A stretch of 64,000 nucleotides of DNA from Rhizomys pruinosus. Lineage: Eukaryota; Chordata; Mammalia; Rodentia; Spalacidae. The stretch is taken from positions 443,643 to 507,642 of the forward strand of contig VZQC01013830.1 of the NCBI GenBank assembly GCA_009823505.1, read 5' to 3'. Made by a program: the position numbers and the translations under genes. A model generated the notes under the pieces. That model saw only the letters and a list, made by a program, of their open reading frames with translations, made no database searches and had not been told where the DNA came from. Position 1 is the stretch's first letter. Each line of letters begins with the position of its first letter. Below, piece by piece: positions 1 to 14,198 of this stretch.

Positions 1-400
1 AAGACATTCTGAGAGAAACAAAGTAGAAGAAATCCATCATTAGTAGACCTGCTCTACAAGAGACATTAAAGAAAGCCTTTCAAACCTGAAAATAAAAGAC
101 ACTAAACAGAAACCCAAAGAGAAAGAAAACACACTACCTGAATATGTAAACAGATGAATAAACAGAAAAGCTACTTTATTTTCTAACACCTTTTCTCCTA
201 TAATATTTAAAAGAAAAATTCACAAAACAATAATTATAAATCTATGTTAATGAGCACACAATGTAAAAAGACAGTCTAAAACTATTAATGTAATTAGACA
301 TATTACAACCAATGGAGTTATCTAAACACCATATAAAACTAAGGTATATTAGAATGAACTTATTTAAGCTACATGGCCTTGAACTTTCCATGTCTTAGAA
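1..400 (+). repeat. Old L1-like fragment
   Basis: The AT-rich stretch resembles the 3' part of ancient mammalian L1 elements, for instance the CTACAAGAGACATTAAAG motif near 51. There is no open frame. The family assignment is from memory of the consensus and is tentative. Confidence 0.4.
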
Positions 401-429
401 TCATCTAGAGACCTTTTAAAGAACATGTC

Positions 430-552
430 TGCCAGGCATGGTGGAATGCCTGTAACCAGGGCACTAGGGAGGCAGAGGCAGGAGGATCTCTGTGAGTTCC
501 AGACCAATCTGGTCTATCTAGTGAGTTCAGGCCAGCCAGGGCTACACATGAG

Positions 553-554
<2 letters not shown>
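430..554 (+). mobile_element. B1 SINE followed by a CT microsatellite
   Basis: Degraded B1 body (GCCAGGCATGGTGG start, GGAGGCAGAGGCAGGAGGAT middle) whose A-rich tail has been replaced by or grown into (CT)n and then (AT)n. Confidence 0.85.
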
Positions 555-600
<46 letters not shown>

Positions 601-611
601 AAATATATAAA

Positions 612-644
<33 letters not shown>
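555..644 (+). repeat. (CT)n then (AT)n microsatellites
   Basis: Pure CT dinucleotides to about 596, then TA/AT dinucleotides to 644, ending in a GGGGGGG run. Confidence 0.95.
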
Positions 645-808
645 GGGGGGGCTCTAGGAAAGTTTACAGACTTCTTCAGGTGATTCTAATGGCAGCTACC
701 AATAGGAAACACTGCTTTAACTGAATTAAAATGATCATGGAAACAAGAGAATTCCATAAGGCATTTGATATAGCAGGCAAAATAGTGTCTTCCAAAAACT
801 ATAATTAC

Positions 809-968
809 CCGAATCACAGAATTCAAGTCTTCAATTATAATCTTATTGATGAGAACTGCATCGGAATATTCCAGAATTAATTGAAAATTCTCCAGTTCTA
901 CTTGTCCTAGTTTAAGAAGAATTTGTATTGTCAAATTCATCTGGAACTTTGATTTATCCTCCTGTAAT
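809..968 (-). CDS. Cfap43: Cfap43 exon, most downstream one in the window
   Basis: 160 nt. The first base completes an Arg codon; the exon leaves in phase 0 at a GTAATT donor. The acceptor is CATTTAG. It encodes [20 protein letters not shown] then [20 protein letters not shown] and ends EDLNSVIR. The remaining C-terminal exons should lie to the left of position 1. Confidence 0.95.
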
Positions 969-3900
969 CTAAATGAAAAAAGACGTCAAAGCAAGTAATT
1001 GTAGTATATTTATGTTTCAAACTTAATCCATGTCTAAGAACATAAAATTTAAATCAGCTTAAAGGAAGGAAACTGAGTAGCATGGAGAGTCAAAAATGAA
1101 CTTTCCTAGGGACTCCTCTGGTACTTCTTCAACTGACTTGAGATTAAAATCGGATTGCTCAAACAATAGTATGGTCAGAATTACCCTCATAAAGTTTAAC
1201 TTTAGGATTAAGAAAAGGTTCAGTTTTAATTGCAGTGAAAATAAAAATTATGAAAACTGCTGGGCGTGGTGGTGCACGCCTTTAATCCCAGCATTTGGGA
1301 GGCAGAGGCAGGTGGATCTCTGTGAGTTCAAGGCCAACCTGGTCTACATAGTAAGTTCTAGGACAACTGGAGCTACAGGGAGACCCTGTCTCGAAAAGAC
1401 CAAAAAAAGAAAAAAGAATTATGAAAACAGAAATGCTGTAAATGGCAGTGTGTTAAGGGCTGGTCTTACTGATTTTTGATACAATCATCTCTAGTTTGTA
1501 CACCACTTATCAAGGTCAGTTGCATAATTCATATTCCTCCCTGTAATCTAGGTCTGAAAATGATGTATAGTGATGAATTTGTGAATATCATGGAAATTTT
1601 TATCCACATGGCTATAAATATGGCCTTTTCGAGACTTAGAATAAGGAAAGCACTCAGCAAAACCCAGGATGCTCCCTGAGAGATGTGCAGAAATAGTTTG
1701 TACACCCGCTTCAATTTCCACACAGCGTATATGATTGGAGGCTAGACGTCTCCACTGGCAGAGACAGGTTCCTTACATTTTTATGTGATAGAGGCAGATT
1801 TACAAAATACTAAGACTTTTTCCCCCTAAGGCTTGCTTCTTTGTGTTAAGAGCATGCACGGCCAAGTCTGTCTTGAAGCAAGTTTTCCGTAACAAAATGT
1901 GCACTTTAAAACAGAAACTTTCAGCACAATGCCCAGATTGGGACCCCACAGGGAATATGAATAACTAAACCCAGAAGCTTCAAATTACCGGAGGAGCTCA
2001 TGGAACACTTTTTCGATCTCGTGCTCCATGGCTTCATCATCTTCCACTCTCTTCTGGAGAAAAGCTGCCATTTCCACTAAACCAGCTGCTTTCTGCTTCA
2101 CCTGAAGAGACCCAACAATTGTATTTCAGGAAGTGGGGATTGGGGGGCTGGCTTTGACCTGAGACATCTTAACCTTTTCTTAGAAAATCTTAACAGGGGG
2201 CCGGTCAGATGGCCCAGAGGTTAAGAGCACTGGCTGCTTTTGCAGAGGGTCCAGATTTGAAACCCAGCACTCCCTCCCAATGGCAGCTAGCAACCACCTG
2301 TAACTCCAGTTCCGGGGGATCTATCGCCCTCTTCTGTCCTCCCTGGGCATTTCATGACACAGGAACACTTACATACATGCAGGCAATATACTCATGTAAT
2401 AAAATAAAAATAAATAAACCAAAAATATTTTTAAAGATCTGAATGAACCTATCTTTCTCAGAGATTAATTAAAGTTTTAAAAAATGATTTATTTGAGCTG
2501 GGTGTGGTGGTGCACGCCTTTAATCCCAGCACTCGGGAGGCAGAAGCAGGTGGATCTCTGTGAGTTCAAGCCTGGTCTACATAGCAAGTTCCAGGCTAGC
2601 TGGGGCTACAGGGATACCCTCTCTCAAAAAAGCAAAAAAACAAAAATTATTTATTTTTATTTGCATAAGTGTTTTGATTGCTAATATGTTTACTGATATG
2701 TATACAGTTCCCATGAGGCCCAGAGCCACCATGTAGGTGGGTGGGGTGGGTGGGGTGGGGTGGCTGGAAATCAAACCTGGGTCCTCTGGAAGAACAACAA
2801 GTTCTTAGAGGATATTATAGAATCATAGAAATGTAACAAAAATTTGCCAGCCTGAAGTATATTGCACTGATTTTGTGGAACTTACAGGAGACAGGCTGTG
2901 GTCAAATACAGAAAGAAGAGGGCTGGACAGATGGCCCATAGGTTAAGAGCACTGGCTGCTCTTGCAGAGGATCTGGGTTCAGTTCCCAGCACCTATAGGG
3001 TGGCTAGAAATCCCATAATTCCAGTTCCAGGGGATCTGATGCCCTCTCCTGGCCTCCTTGAGCATTGCATGACACTTAACATGCCCAAAACATAGAATTA
3101 GTTTTTTTAAAAAAGAAGGAAGGAAGGAAGGAGAAAGAAAGAAAAGAAAGAGAAAATTGGGTGCCAGAGAGATGGCTCAGTGGTTAAGAACACTGCCTGC
3201 TGTTCCAGAGGACCCAGGTTTGATTCCCAGCACACACATGGCAGCTAACAACCATCTATAATTCCAGTTCTAGGGGAATTGACACCCTCTTCTGGTCTCT
3301 GTAGGCTTGCAGAACACAAGGTGCACTTACATGCAAGCAAAACACGCATGCACATAAAATAAAAAGAAAAAAGAAATAGACTCTCTTCATAACTAAATAT
3401 ACTCTCACAGTTTTAATACATTTCCCCTAGTCTAGCAAAATGAAAAAAAGTGGCTCTTGTGAGTTAATATAGTTCTACGCAAAATGAGCTCTTCTTTAAC
3501 ATTACTGTTCAAGAGAAATATAGTGTGAGCCACATGTAGTTTTATAGTATCCTCTTTACAAAAAGTGAAATGAAACAGATGAAGTTAATTTTATTAATAC
3601 TTTTTAGTGAATACAAACTATCCAAAATATTATAGTTCAACTTATAAGCAATCTAGAAAATTAATGAGACATTTTCTATTTTTTATAATAAGTTTTCTGA
3701 ATCTCTGTGTATTTCCCACTTAAAGTATATCTTAGGACTGGTGACATCTATTTATAATACATAATAACCACTCAGCACTGCAGCCATTACTTTATACACT
3801 ATGGGTTTACAAGAACAAGTTAACAGTGATGTCAATAATATCATTCAATTTTGTTATTTTTATTATCAATATTACTAACTACTGTGAAGTAAGAAAGTCT

Positions 3901-5673
3901 TAAAACTTAGTTTCTCTGGGTGTATTGACTAATGTAATACTTTATATTAGTGGAGTTAAAATAAAATAAAAGATGATATATATATACTTTCTGCTCATTT
4001 TCCACTTTTGTTCGTCTGGTTGCACAGAAATGATCCCAGATGAGAGGGTCCATGCCTTCTGGCATGTTATTGATATTGTCCAGATCATCCATGGCTTTCA
4101 TTAACTGGGCAAAGTTGTCCCTATTTAACTTGCCAGATCCTGTTCGCTCTCCAAAAGGGTTAAGAGTGGGTGGTTCTGTCGGCAGTTTCTGTTTGTGAAG
4201 CCTGGTATTATAAGAAAAGACCATCAACTTTTCATACTCTTACAAATACAAAAAGTTCAATGTTAAGTAACAGACATTTAGCATAGGCTTGACACTGTAT
4301 GGCAATTTCCTTGGGCACTTCAGGGTTGGTGGGTTACCTCAGAGAGAGAAGCACTCACTTTGCCCTTTCTCCACTCTGGCCTGGACCTATAGACACCCCT
4401 TGTTGTTGCTAGCTGCTTCATCTTTCATCTGTGCTGGGCAAGGTGTAGAGTAAGCAGGCAAATAAGTCCCCAAAGAGGAGCTGGCTAGCTACTGCTGGCA
4501 CCTTTTCTGCAGCAGGATATGTTTGGAGGTGTGTGGACCTGGAGAGGAGCCTCACATTTTTGTTTACATTATTGTGTTAGCTTAGTTTGCCCGGGTGGTA
4601 CCTAGGAAGGGAAGAAGGTTATAAAGAGTTGTGTTGGGCACTGACTATGGAGATGCTTTACAATGTACAGAGAGGGAAAGGTATTATCCCTGTCCCTAGA
4701 TAGTAGAGTCCAGTTCTGGAAGAAGCCAGGGCTGACAGACAGGGAATTAGGACCTAAAATTAATTCTACTTGACATTGAAGTTTCTGTTTCCCCATAAGG
4801 AGTAAAAGTCTCACTTCTTTATTCAAAAGGAAATGGGGAAAAAAAGGAAAAGAAAAAAGAAATGGTATCCACCTGGGTTTATTATAATGTACTCCTAGCC
4901 AGGCCTGGAGACTCATACCTGTAATCCCAATACTGAGAAGACAGAGCAAGAGGCTCACCACAAATTTAAGGCCACTCTAGACTGTGTGGTTAGTTCTAGG
5001 CAAGCTAAGGCTACATAGTAAGACCTTGTCTCAAAAGACAAAAGTAAAACTAACAAACAAAAAAGCACTTCTGCCAGGGATGGTGGGACTGGAAGCAAGC
5101 AGATCTCTGTGAATTCAAGGCCAGCCTGGTCTAAAGAGCAAGTTTTAGGTCAGCTGGGGCTACAGAGGGGACCCAGTCTGAAAACAGACCAAAAAAAAAA
5201 AGCACTCCTTTAAAAATAGGGAAATGGGCTGGAGAGATTACTCAGTGGTTAAGAGCACGGACTGCTGTTACAGGAGATCTGGGTTTAGTTCCCAGCATCC
5301 ACATGGTGGCTAACAGCAGTCCTTAACTCCAGTTCCAAGGGAATCCGAAACCCTCTTCTGACCTCTGCGGGTTTTGCACAAGTGCACTTATATGTATAAA
5401 ATAAGAAAATAAATAAAATAACTTTTAAAAGGTAGGGAAACTGACCTGAGATGACAGCCCAAGTACAAAGACCTGAATTCAGTCCCAGAACCCAGACAAA
5501 CAAGCCGGTCCTGGTGGTGCACACTTATAATCCCAGCACTGGGGAGTCAGAGACACGGGTTCCAGGAGTTCCCTGGCTAGTCAGGCAGACTACGGGAACT
5601 GACAAGGCCAGTGAAAGACCCTGCTCAACAAAAGGTGGATAGCAACTGAGGAATGACAGAGATTTACCTCTGG

Positions 5674-5722
<49 letters not shown>

Positions 5723-8700
5723 AAATAGGGAAAGAAGACTTGAGAAATCCTAGCTAAATTCCCTGAATTTCCTATACCCTGTCAAAGGTGAAAAGTTGTA
5801 TCTCAAATTAAATCTCTAAATTAGCTTTACTCTTTTGTGACCAACGGCATGATTTTATACTTGGTTGGAAATTTCCATTTATGTTAGGAGTCAATAAACT
5901 ACTCTTAATTCTACTGTGAGCCTTAAAAAGATATTTTAGAACTTTTCATAATCATTATTTTGACCTGTATATACTAGCACTTGGCAAACTTTAGGGTATA
6001 GTCACATGAGAATCTCTGAGGGAAAAAGCCATTTGTGGTCAAATTCCTTGGGGAAACACTGCTTACTCTCTTTCCTATACTTGGAGATCTAAAAGCTACT
6101 AAGAGCTTCTGGGAAGTTCTGCAATAAAGCATGCTACTGAGCTACTTTCCAGTATCTCCTCAAACTTACTTAGTCTGAGAAGCCCGCATCATGCAACTCC
6201 AGTCTATACCAGAAACAAGGACTTGTATTTGTTGGAACTCATCTTGGAAAAAATGTGTAAACCACCTATGATTTAAGAACTATGCCCATCAGTTCCCACA
6301 TGATCTAGCAGTTAGGATTCCTGGTTTTCACCCAGGTGGCCCCAGTTCAACTTCCAGTGTGGGAACATATGCCCTTCCGCCCCACCCCCCAAAAAAGCCA
6401 GGTGTGGTGGCTCACACCTTTAGGGAGGCAGAGACAAGCAGATTTCTGTGAATTCAAGGCCAGCCTGGTCTATATAGTGAGCTCTAGGCCAGCTGGGACT
6501 AAAGGGAGACCCTGTCTCAAAAAGACAAAAAAAAAAAAAAAAAAGAACAATTTCCATGTATAAGATAGGAGGACAATAGTACTGTGCTTATAGATACTTG
6601 ACTCTTTTGAAACGGAGGAATCATTACACTTTATTTCCTATCTTAAGATACCCGTGTGATCATGAGAAACACTGAATTGTGATGCTGGTGAACACCTTCA
6701 CTTCACAGACATTAGCTGGTTATTTCTATTAGGGAAAGGGCAAATTTTTATAATTGTTTTCCTTTTTTCATTTGTTTATTTACTAATCTATTTATGCACA
6801 TGCATATGTGCCATGGTGACCCGTGGAGGTCAGAGGATGAACTGCAGGAGGCAGTTCTCTCTTTCTACCCTGTAGGGAAAGAACTCAGGTCATCAGGCTT
6901 GGCACAGATTGCCTTTGCTCAGTGAGATATCTCTTGGGGCTTTATAATTCTTAACAGATTTTTGCCCTCAAAAATAAGACTTTTAACTTCTTAACAGATT
7001 TTTCCCTTCAAAAATAGGAAAAACAAACCTTGGGCGGCGTTTAAATAGTCTGTAGAGTATATCCACCTGATGAGTAGGAACTTCAGAAAATTCTTTTCTA
7101 AAGCTGCGCTCCATAATCTAAGGATAAACACATCGATGCCAGGATTATAGATGTGCATAGAAGCTTTTATTTCTTTAAAACAATCTCCAAAATATAGGTA
7201 GCATCACTTTGATTTTAAAAATTAATAAAGAATTGTTTCATAGAGTTGATGGAGGATAATCATTCACTATGCAGATTTTTCTCAAAGATTTGTTCATAGC
7301 AAGCATCTCAGTGTATTAAAAAATTTTGGGAGGGAGATCTTAAAAACCATGTAGAACAGATGTTTCCCTAAATGATGTTTACTCGGGAAACATCAAAGTT
7401 ACTCTGTTCGGTCCATTTCATTCAATTTCTTTGCATTTCTTTCCATTCCTTTCCACTTCATTTGTTCTGCCTTCTTTATGCTATTCTGATCCATCCCTTT
7501 TTCTACAAACTGCTTGTTAGACTTCTACGTTGACGTTATGACCAACTCATGGGCTCTACTAACTTGCATTTGAAAATCTACAGTCTAATGACCTCCCTAT
7601 TTTTTTTCCCCCCACAGGAAAAGCTTAACCTGGGGAAATTTATAAAAATTCCTTTAAATCCACAGATTTTTTTTTCAGAAATCTCTAACCACAAAAAATG
7701 AAATTTATTTACAACTGAGAAGTTACATCTTTAACTTAATTTCCTTAGAATCTATAGATTCTTCTATAAGGAAATTAACTTACGCCTGATAGAATATGCA
7801 GCTAGCAAAAGAGCCATAAGCTTCATTAAGGAGCCCATAGAGTCATAAATTCCTTGAAACGGCTAATTGGACCTAAATTGGCAGTCTGTCCTTGCTAAAG
7901 CCCTATCAACTGGTCACTCCCAGGACTAAGACAGTCTTGTTTAGGGAGCCACCTATCTCACAGCCTCGAGATACTGCCCTGCTCAGCTCAAGAAGTGAAA
8001 AGAAGGCTTTCAAGTTATCCAAGGACACCAGGCCTTGGCGTCTGAGGTGTTCCAGCTAGGCTCAGGAATAAAATCTCTATTCATTAGGTTGCGGACACTC
8101 CTCATGTATGCAATGGAGGATCTGTCCTGCACCACTGGATACTTATTCTGATAAAGTCTACATTCTTTGCCTGCTGCAGGTCTGGCTCTGATTCTTATTT
8201 CTTAACTTTAAACTCCTTCCTTTTCCCTCTCCCAAAACCCAACAACACCCACCCAGCCTCCTCCAGTCACAGGAGCAAGCAACACCACCACTGCACAGTC
8301 AAGGGGCAGTTATACTTACCTTGTCCTCTGCCACTAAGTTGTCATTTTGCTCCTTGAACATGTCCAGGTTTTCTCTCGCTTTCCGGATGTCTTCTGTAAG
8401 CTGGCTCTATAGAAACAGCAGGAAGAGTTCATTGGGACTTTTCAAAGATAAACAAAAATACAGAGGATTCTAAGAAGAATAAGAAACCTCATAGCAAAGT
8501 TGGACTATGTCTGTGAAGAATCCATTAGAGGCAATATTTATAGAAGAAATCAATGGGAAACTTGGTGTGCTGGATAGCTTTAGTGTCAACTTGACAGACC
8601 TGGGTTGAGGGAGCCTCAATTGGGGAATTGCCTCCATTGGACTGGCCTGGGGCCTCCTCTGTGGAGTACTGTCTTGATTGTTGAGTGATGTGGGATGGCC

Positions 8701-11700
8701 CAGCCCACTGTGGGTAGTGCCATACCTGGGCAGGTGGCTCTGTACTGTATAAGAAAGCAGCTGAGCACAGGCCAGGGAAGCACGGGCCATGGCCTGTGCT
8801 TCAGCTCCTGCCTCCAGGTTCCTGCCCTGAGTTCCTGCCTTGGGTTCCCTAAGTGATGAACTGTGACCTGGGAGATGTAAGATGAATAAACCCTTTCTTC
8901 CCTGAGTTTGTATTGGTCAGAGTGTTTTGTCACAGCAACTGAAAAGAAACTAGAACACTTGGCAACAACAAACATCCAATCATCAGTTTCTAAGGAAAGT
9001 CAGTTGTGAACACTAGTGTCTAAGTGTCTGTGATACGCAGGCCAATGTGAAGGAGGAAAGGGTACAGGCTTGGGAGTCCCATGGGCCTGTGATCTGAGAG
9101 ATTGAACACACATATGGACAGGAGACAGACCGTGTATCAAAATGGAATTGTGACCCACAACCTCAGCAGTGACATGCTGGGAAACCACGCTTGAACTTCT
9201 ATGTGATCATCACTTAACTGAAAGGACCTAGCCAGCAATTTTCAGCTTCTTTTATTTTTGTCCCTATTTCCAATTTATGGCCAATTATGTCCCTAATACC
9301 ATTCTACTTCTCTGCTTGTAACTGATTCACCACATTCTGATCTCAGTGTCCCTGAGCCCTCCCTTCTTTTCACTCCCCTGGCTGGTGTCAAGACCCTCCC
9401 AACCAAATTCAAGTCATGATGGCCACTTCGCTTGCTCTGCCACGCTCTGAGAAAACAGTCTGCTTAGTCTCAGTGTGTGGTCTTCATCTACTTCCACTAT
9501 TCTGGTTCCTGCTCTATTATAAACTCCTGAGTGATACAGGAGTTTAGGTTATCCCACCTTTCTGAAATGGTCTCCTCCTGTGTGAGAGAAATCTAATAGC
9601 CTGAAGGGTTGTTAAGATATATTTAAGAAAGAGTCTTGCAGGCTGGAGAGATTGCTTAGTGGTTAAGAGCATGGCCGTTCTTATAGAAGCTCAGGGTTTG
9701 AACCCCATGGGCACTGCATGACACAGGTGCACACATACATGCAAGTATAATGCTCATAAACATAAAACAAAAATTTTCTTCTTAGGCCTGGCATGGTGGT
9801 GCATGCCAGGTCTAAGATCTCCCAGCACTTGGGAGGCAGAGACAGGCGGATCTCTGTGAGTTCAAGGACAGCCTGGTCTACATAGTAAGTTCCAGGCCAG
9901 CTGGGGCTACAAGGAGACCCTGTCTCAAAAAAGACCAAATTTTTTTTTTTTTTAAAGATAGGGTCTTGCTATGGAGCCCAGGCTGGTTTTGAACTTGTGA
10001 TCTTTCTGGATTACAGAAATGTGCCACTATGCCTGTTGAAAATTCTTTGCTTATGCTATTTTTTTGTCTTTTTGAGACATGTTCACTTTAGTTTTTCTGA
10101 ATATGTCAGTTTTTGTTCTGTAAACCAACCCATTGCTTTCATGTTTTTGTTAAGAGTACTACATGGGCCTGGCATGGTGGCGCGCACCTTTAATTCCAGC
10201 ACTTGGGAGGGGCAGCTGATCTCTGTGAGCTCAAGGCCAGGTCTACATAGCAAGCTCCAGGACAGCTGGGACTAAAGGGAGACCCTGTCTCAAAAAGACA
10301 AAAAAACAACAACAACAAAAAAAACAACCAAGTACTAAATGGTCCTTAGAGAACAATATTCCCTAAAGAATGCTTATAAACACCTTTAAAAATTGGATTC
10401 TTTCCACAAGGTCCTAGGGTGAAAAGCTGTGCTTTCAATCAAGAAGCGTTTTGTTTCATCTTCTAAACAGCATGTAGTTCTGAAACTGCAGAGCTCTGGA
10501 TCTAACTGGAGATGCAGAATCACATGACCTTATTAGGAGCTTGAAATGGATACTTTCACCTGGCCCTCCAGCAAAGTCCCAGACAAGGAACCAAGAGGTG
10601 AGCATGGTTGACTCCGAACGGCAGAGGACGTTCCAGTGTGGGAGCTGCTTCTAAGCAGGAGTATGGCTGCAGAAGCCTGGGACTTACCTTCTCCTCCTGC
10701 TTCTTCATAAGGTAGTTATTCAGGAACAGTTCTCTAGAGGTTATTTCCTCATCCAATAGTAATGAATAAACAAGGTTATTTATTTTCATTTCCTCCTGTG
10801 GACAAATGAAAAGGGAGAAGGGGTTGAAGGTCAATACTCCTATCCAGAAAGAACTTCTATCCGTAGTCATAGACTTGGCTCTAACAAGTTTATGAGATAA
10901 GAGAAATTTTTATTTTTATTTTTATTTTATTTTATTTTATTTTTTTTAAATTTTATTTATTTCTGTATGTGTATCAATGTACTGTCTGCATGCAGGTCTG
11001 TGCACCCGTGTCGTGCAATGCCGCGGAGGTCAGAAGAGGGTCTCGGATTCCCCTGGAACTGGAGTTCTCCTGGAACTGGAGTTTCAGACGGCTCTCGGCT
11101 GCCATGTGGGTGCTGGGGATCGAACCCGGGTCCTCTGTAAGAGAGGTCAGCGCCCTTAACCACTAGGCCTATCTCTTCCAGCCGAGAAGAGAAATTTTTA
11201 TAAAGAAAATGTAAACAGGATCTATTAAAATAATATTTGGTTATTTTACATTATCCATTATTTCATTATAAGCAAAACACATATAGAGAAAAATATATAA
11301 TGTGGATGAGGGACTGGAGAAGTGGAGAGAGGAGAGAGACTTATCTTGCAGAGGAACCTGGGTGGTATTCCCAGCTAAAGTTGGCACTAACCATTTGCCC
11401 AGCTTACAGGGGACCCAACTCTTCTTCTGGCCACTGTAGAGAGTACATGACATGGGTGCACTTATGTACATGTAGGCAAATACTCATACACATAAAATAA
11501 AAATAATAAATAAAAATATAACATGGATGAATTATTTAATAAATTATTATAAACATCAACACGCTTGTCATCACCACTCAGCTTAAGAAATCCTCTTTGC
11601 CCGCATAGAAGCCAGGTGCTGCCATCATAGTCTCACTGTCTAGGCTATGACAGTAACAACCTCCTGTGTTTTTGTTATTCAGCCCTAATGTGTAACCCTA

Positions 11701-14152
11701 GGCACAGCAGCATAACTCATCCATTAAAAACATGCCACATCTCCTAAATATCATATAATCTTCACGCCCCCTCATACCCCTTTCTCTCCTTCACAATTCA
11801 TTTGTAGTAATCAGTGGTCTGTGGTTTTGTCTCTCCCCAACTGCTTTCTCATCAGGCTCCTGAATCCTGTCTGTTCCCTGAAAATAGGCAGCTGGCTCTA
11901 GAGACCTGATCAGACCTAGGCTGGATACTTTTGATCAAACTATAGGCTTTGGTGAGTTCTCTGATCAGGATGTACACAACACTGTGTTGTCTTTCTGGGA
12001 TGTTCATAGCTGCAGATACTCAAAGCACAAGTCCATAAACCTACTGAGAGTTTAAAAATGGTAATAGCCAGGCATGGTGGCTCATGCCTTTATTCCCAGC
12101 ACTGGGCAGGCAGAAGCAGGAGGGATCTCTAGTGAGTCACGCCAGGCCTGTCTCGCATAGCGAGCTCCAGTCCCAGCAGGCGCTAAAAGGGGCTCCTCTG
12201 TCTCACAAAAAAAAAAAAAAAAAAAAAGGTAACAGTCTGTTTTTATTTTCCTTTTTCACTAGTGCATTAAAATACTTTTATAGAGATATCTTCCTACTTT
12301 TGACTGTTTGGTTGTCTAGTGGCATAGTTTGTAAACTTAGATAGTGAACAATTGGCATTTTCTTTTAAAACTATCACAAAACCCAGAATAAATACTAGAT
12401 GTGTTATCAGGTTTTAGACACTGCAATGGTTGAAATTGTCTGGAGGTTGACAGCTTCTTAGTGGTAATTGTCAACTTGACAGAATCAAGGTTCACCTGGG
12501 AGATGAGCCTCTGTTGGGGTTATGTTGATTTCGTTCACTGCTGAGGGGAGAGCACTTTTGATTGAGGGGCTGGTCTACTCCCTGTGAGGGGTGGGGGGCT
12601 TAAGGGGATGGGAGGGGTGTCAAGGGCTGTGTGAAAGGAGGAAGAGAACTGGTCAGCATGTGCGCATTCATTGCTGTATTCTTCTGACTGTGACCTGACC
12701 TCTGCTGACGTTCAAGCTCTTGACTCACCTGCCATGTTGGACTGTAGTTTGGAACCATGAGCTAAAATAAACCTTTTCTCCCTTAAGTTGCTTTTGTTAG
12801 AATATATTATCATAGCAATTGGAAAGGAAAGACAATGACCAACTGGCATTAAAAAAAAAATCACAAAACCATGAATTTGGACAAATTTGATGAGTTTCAA
12901 CAAATTGCAACTATTATTGTTACTATTGTTGGTGCTCGAGCTTTGCATATGAAGCCAAGTGCTTTACCCCGAACCTTTGAAAAGAAAAAGATACTGACTT
13001 GAAGCTTTTATTTACCTGGTTCACAACCATCTCTGCCTTCACTCTTCTTTCAAAGAGTGTCTTCAAATGCTCATCAAAGTTCTGTGTGCTTTCTTGAATG
13101 GAGTTTTGAAGTTTCTTCAATTCTGCTTCTAACGACTAAAAGGATGGCAAGAGAATAATCCAATGCTTATATAATTGATATTGGCCTTTTGGTACATGGA
13201 TGAAGCCAGGGGAAGGGGCATCTTGAGAGCTATTCTGGGTCCTCAGCCTCTACAGCCAGAGATGCACTATGTGGATCTGTCTAGAACACTGTGTGTTGGA
13301 ATTTTTCTTTTCTTTCCTTTTCCTGTGTCTCTATTTGTGCGTGTGGTGCATGAGTGTGTACACACACGTGTGGAGACCAGAGGAGGATGCAAGGTGTCCT
13401 GCTCTAGCTCACTCTACTTTATCCCCTTGACATTGGGTCTCTTGCTGAACCTGAAGCTCGCCATTTTGGCTAGGCTGGCCAGGTCAGTGAGTTTCTAGGA
13501 TCCGCCTCTCTCTGCCCCCCAGTGCTGGAGTTATAGGTATACAAAGCATGCACAGCTTTTTAGAGATTGTGGGGTCTAGTGACTGGAATTCAGGGCCTCA
13601 TATCTGTGCAGCAAGAAGTCTTCCCCACTGGAGCCGTCTCCCCAGCCTGGAAGTTTTGCTCGTAGAGTTACATTGGAGGAAAAAAGAAAAGTTAAAAATC
13701 ACTAATCAAGTAGGCCTAGCAAATCAAATTGCAGTAACTTCTTCCAGAAAATTCTGAGTATAGACAGCAATTTATTTTTATTTTATGTGTATGAGTGTAT
13801 TGCTTGCATGTATGTAAGTGCACCCATGTCATGCAGTGCCGTCAGATGTCAGAAGAGGGCATTGGATCCCCTGGACTAGAGTTATGGATTATTATTAGCT
13901 GTAATGTGGGTGCTGGGAGCCAAACCCAGTGGTCTTAACTGCTGAGGGATCTCTCCAGCCCCATAGATAACAATTAGAGACACAATTTGGCCCTAGAAAA
14001 GTCCTTTTTCCAACCTCTGAATACTTTTACATGGAATTTTTATACTATACTTCTATTTTATATTTTAAAAGTATTTCATTATTATTTATATGTGTCTGTG
14101 TGAGTGTGAGTATACACCCATACACTCACGCACACACAGACACACAGAAACA

Positions 14153-14198
<46 letters not shown>

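Noticed and set aside
10957..11166. Repeated small frames such as [11 protein letters not shown] and [19 protein letters not shown], seen many times in the window
   Set aside because: They are translations of the young SINE in different frames, repeated with each copy.
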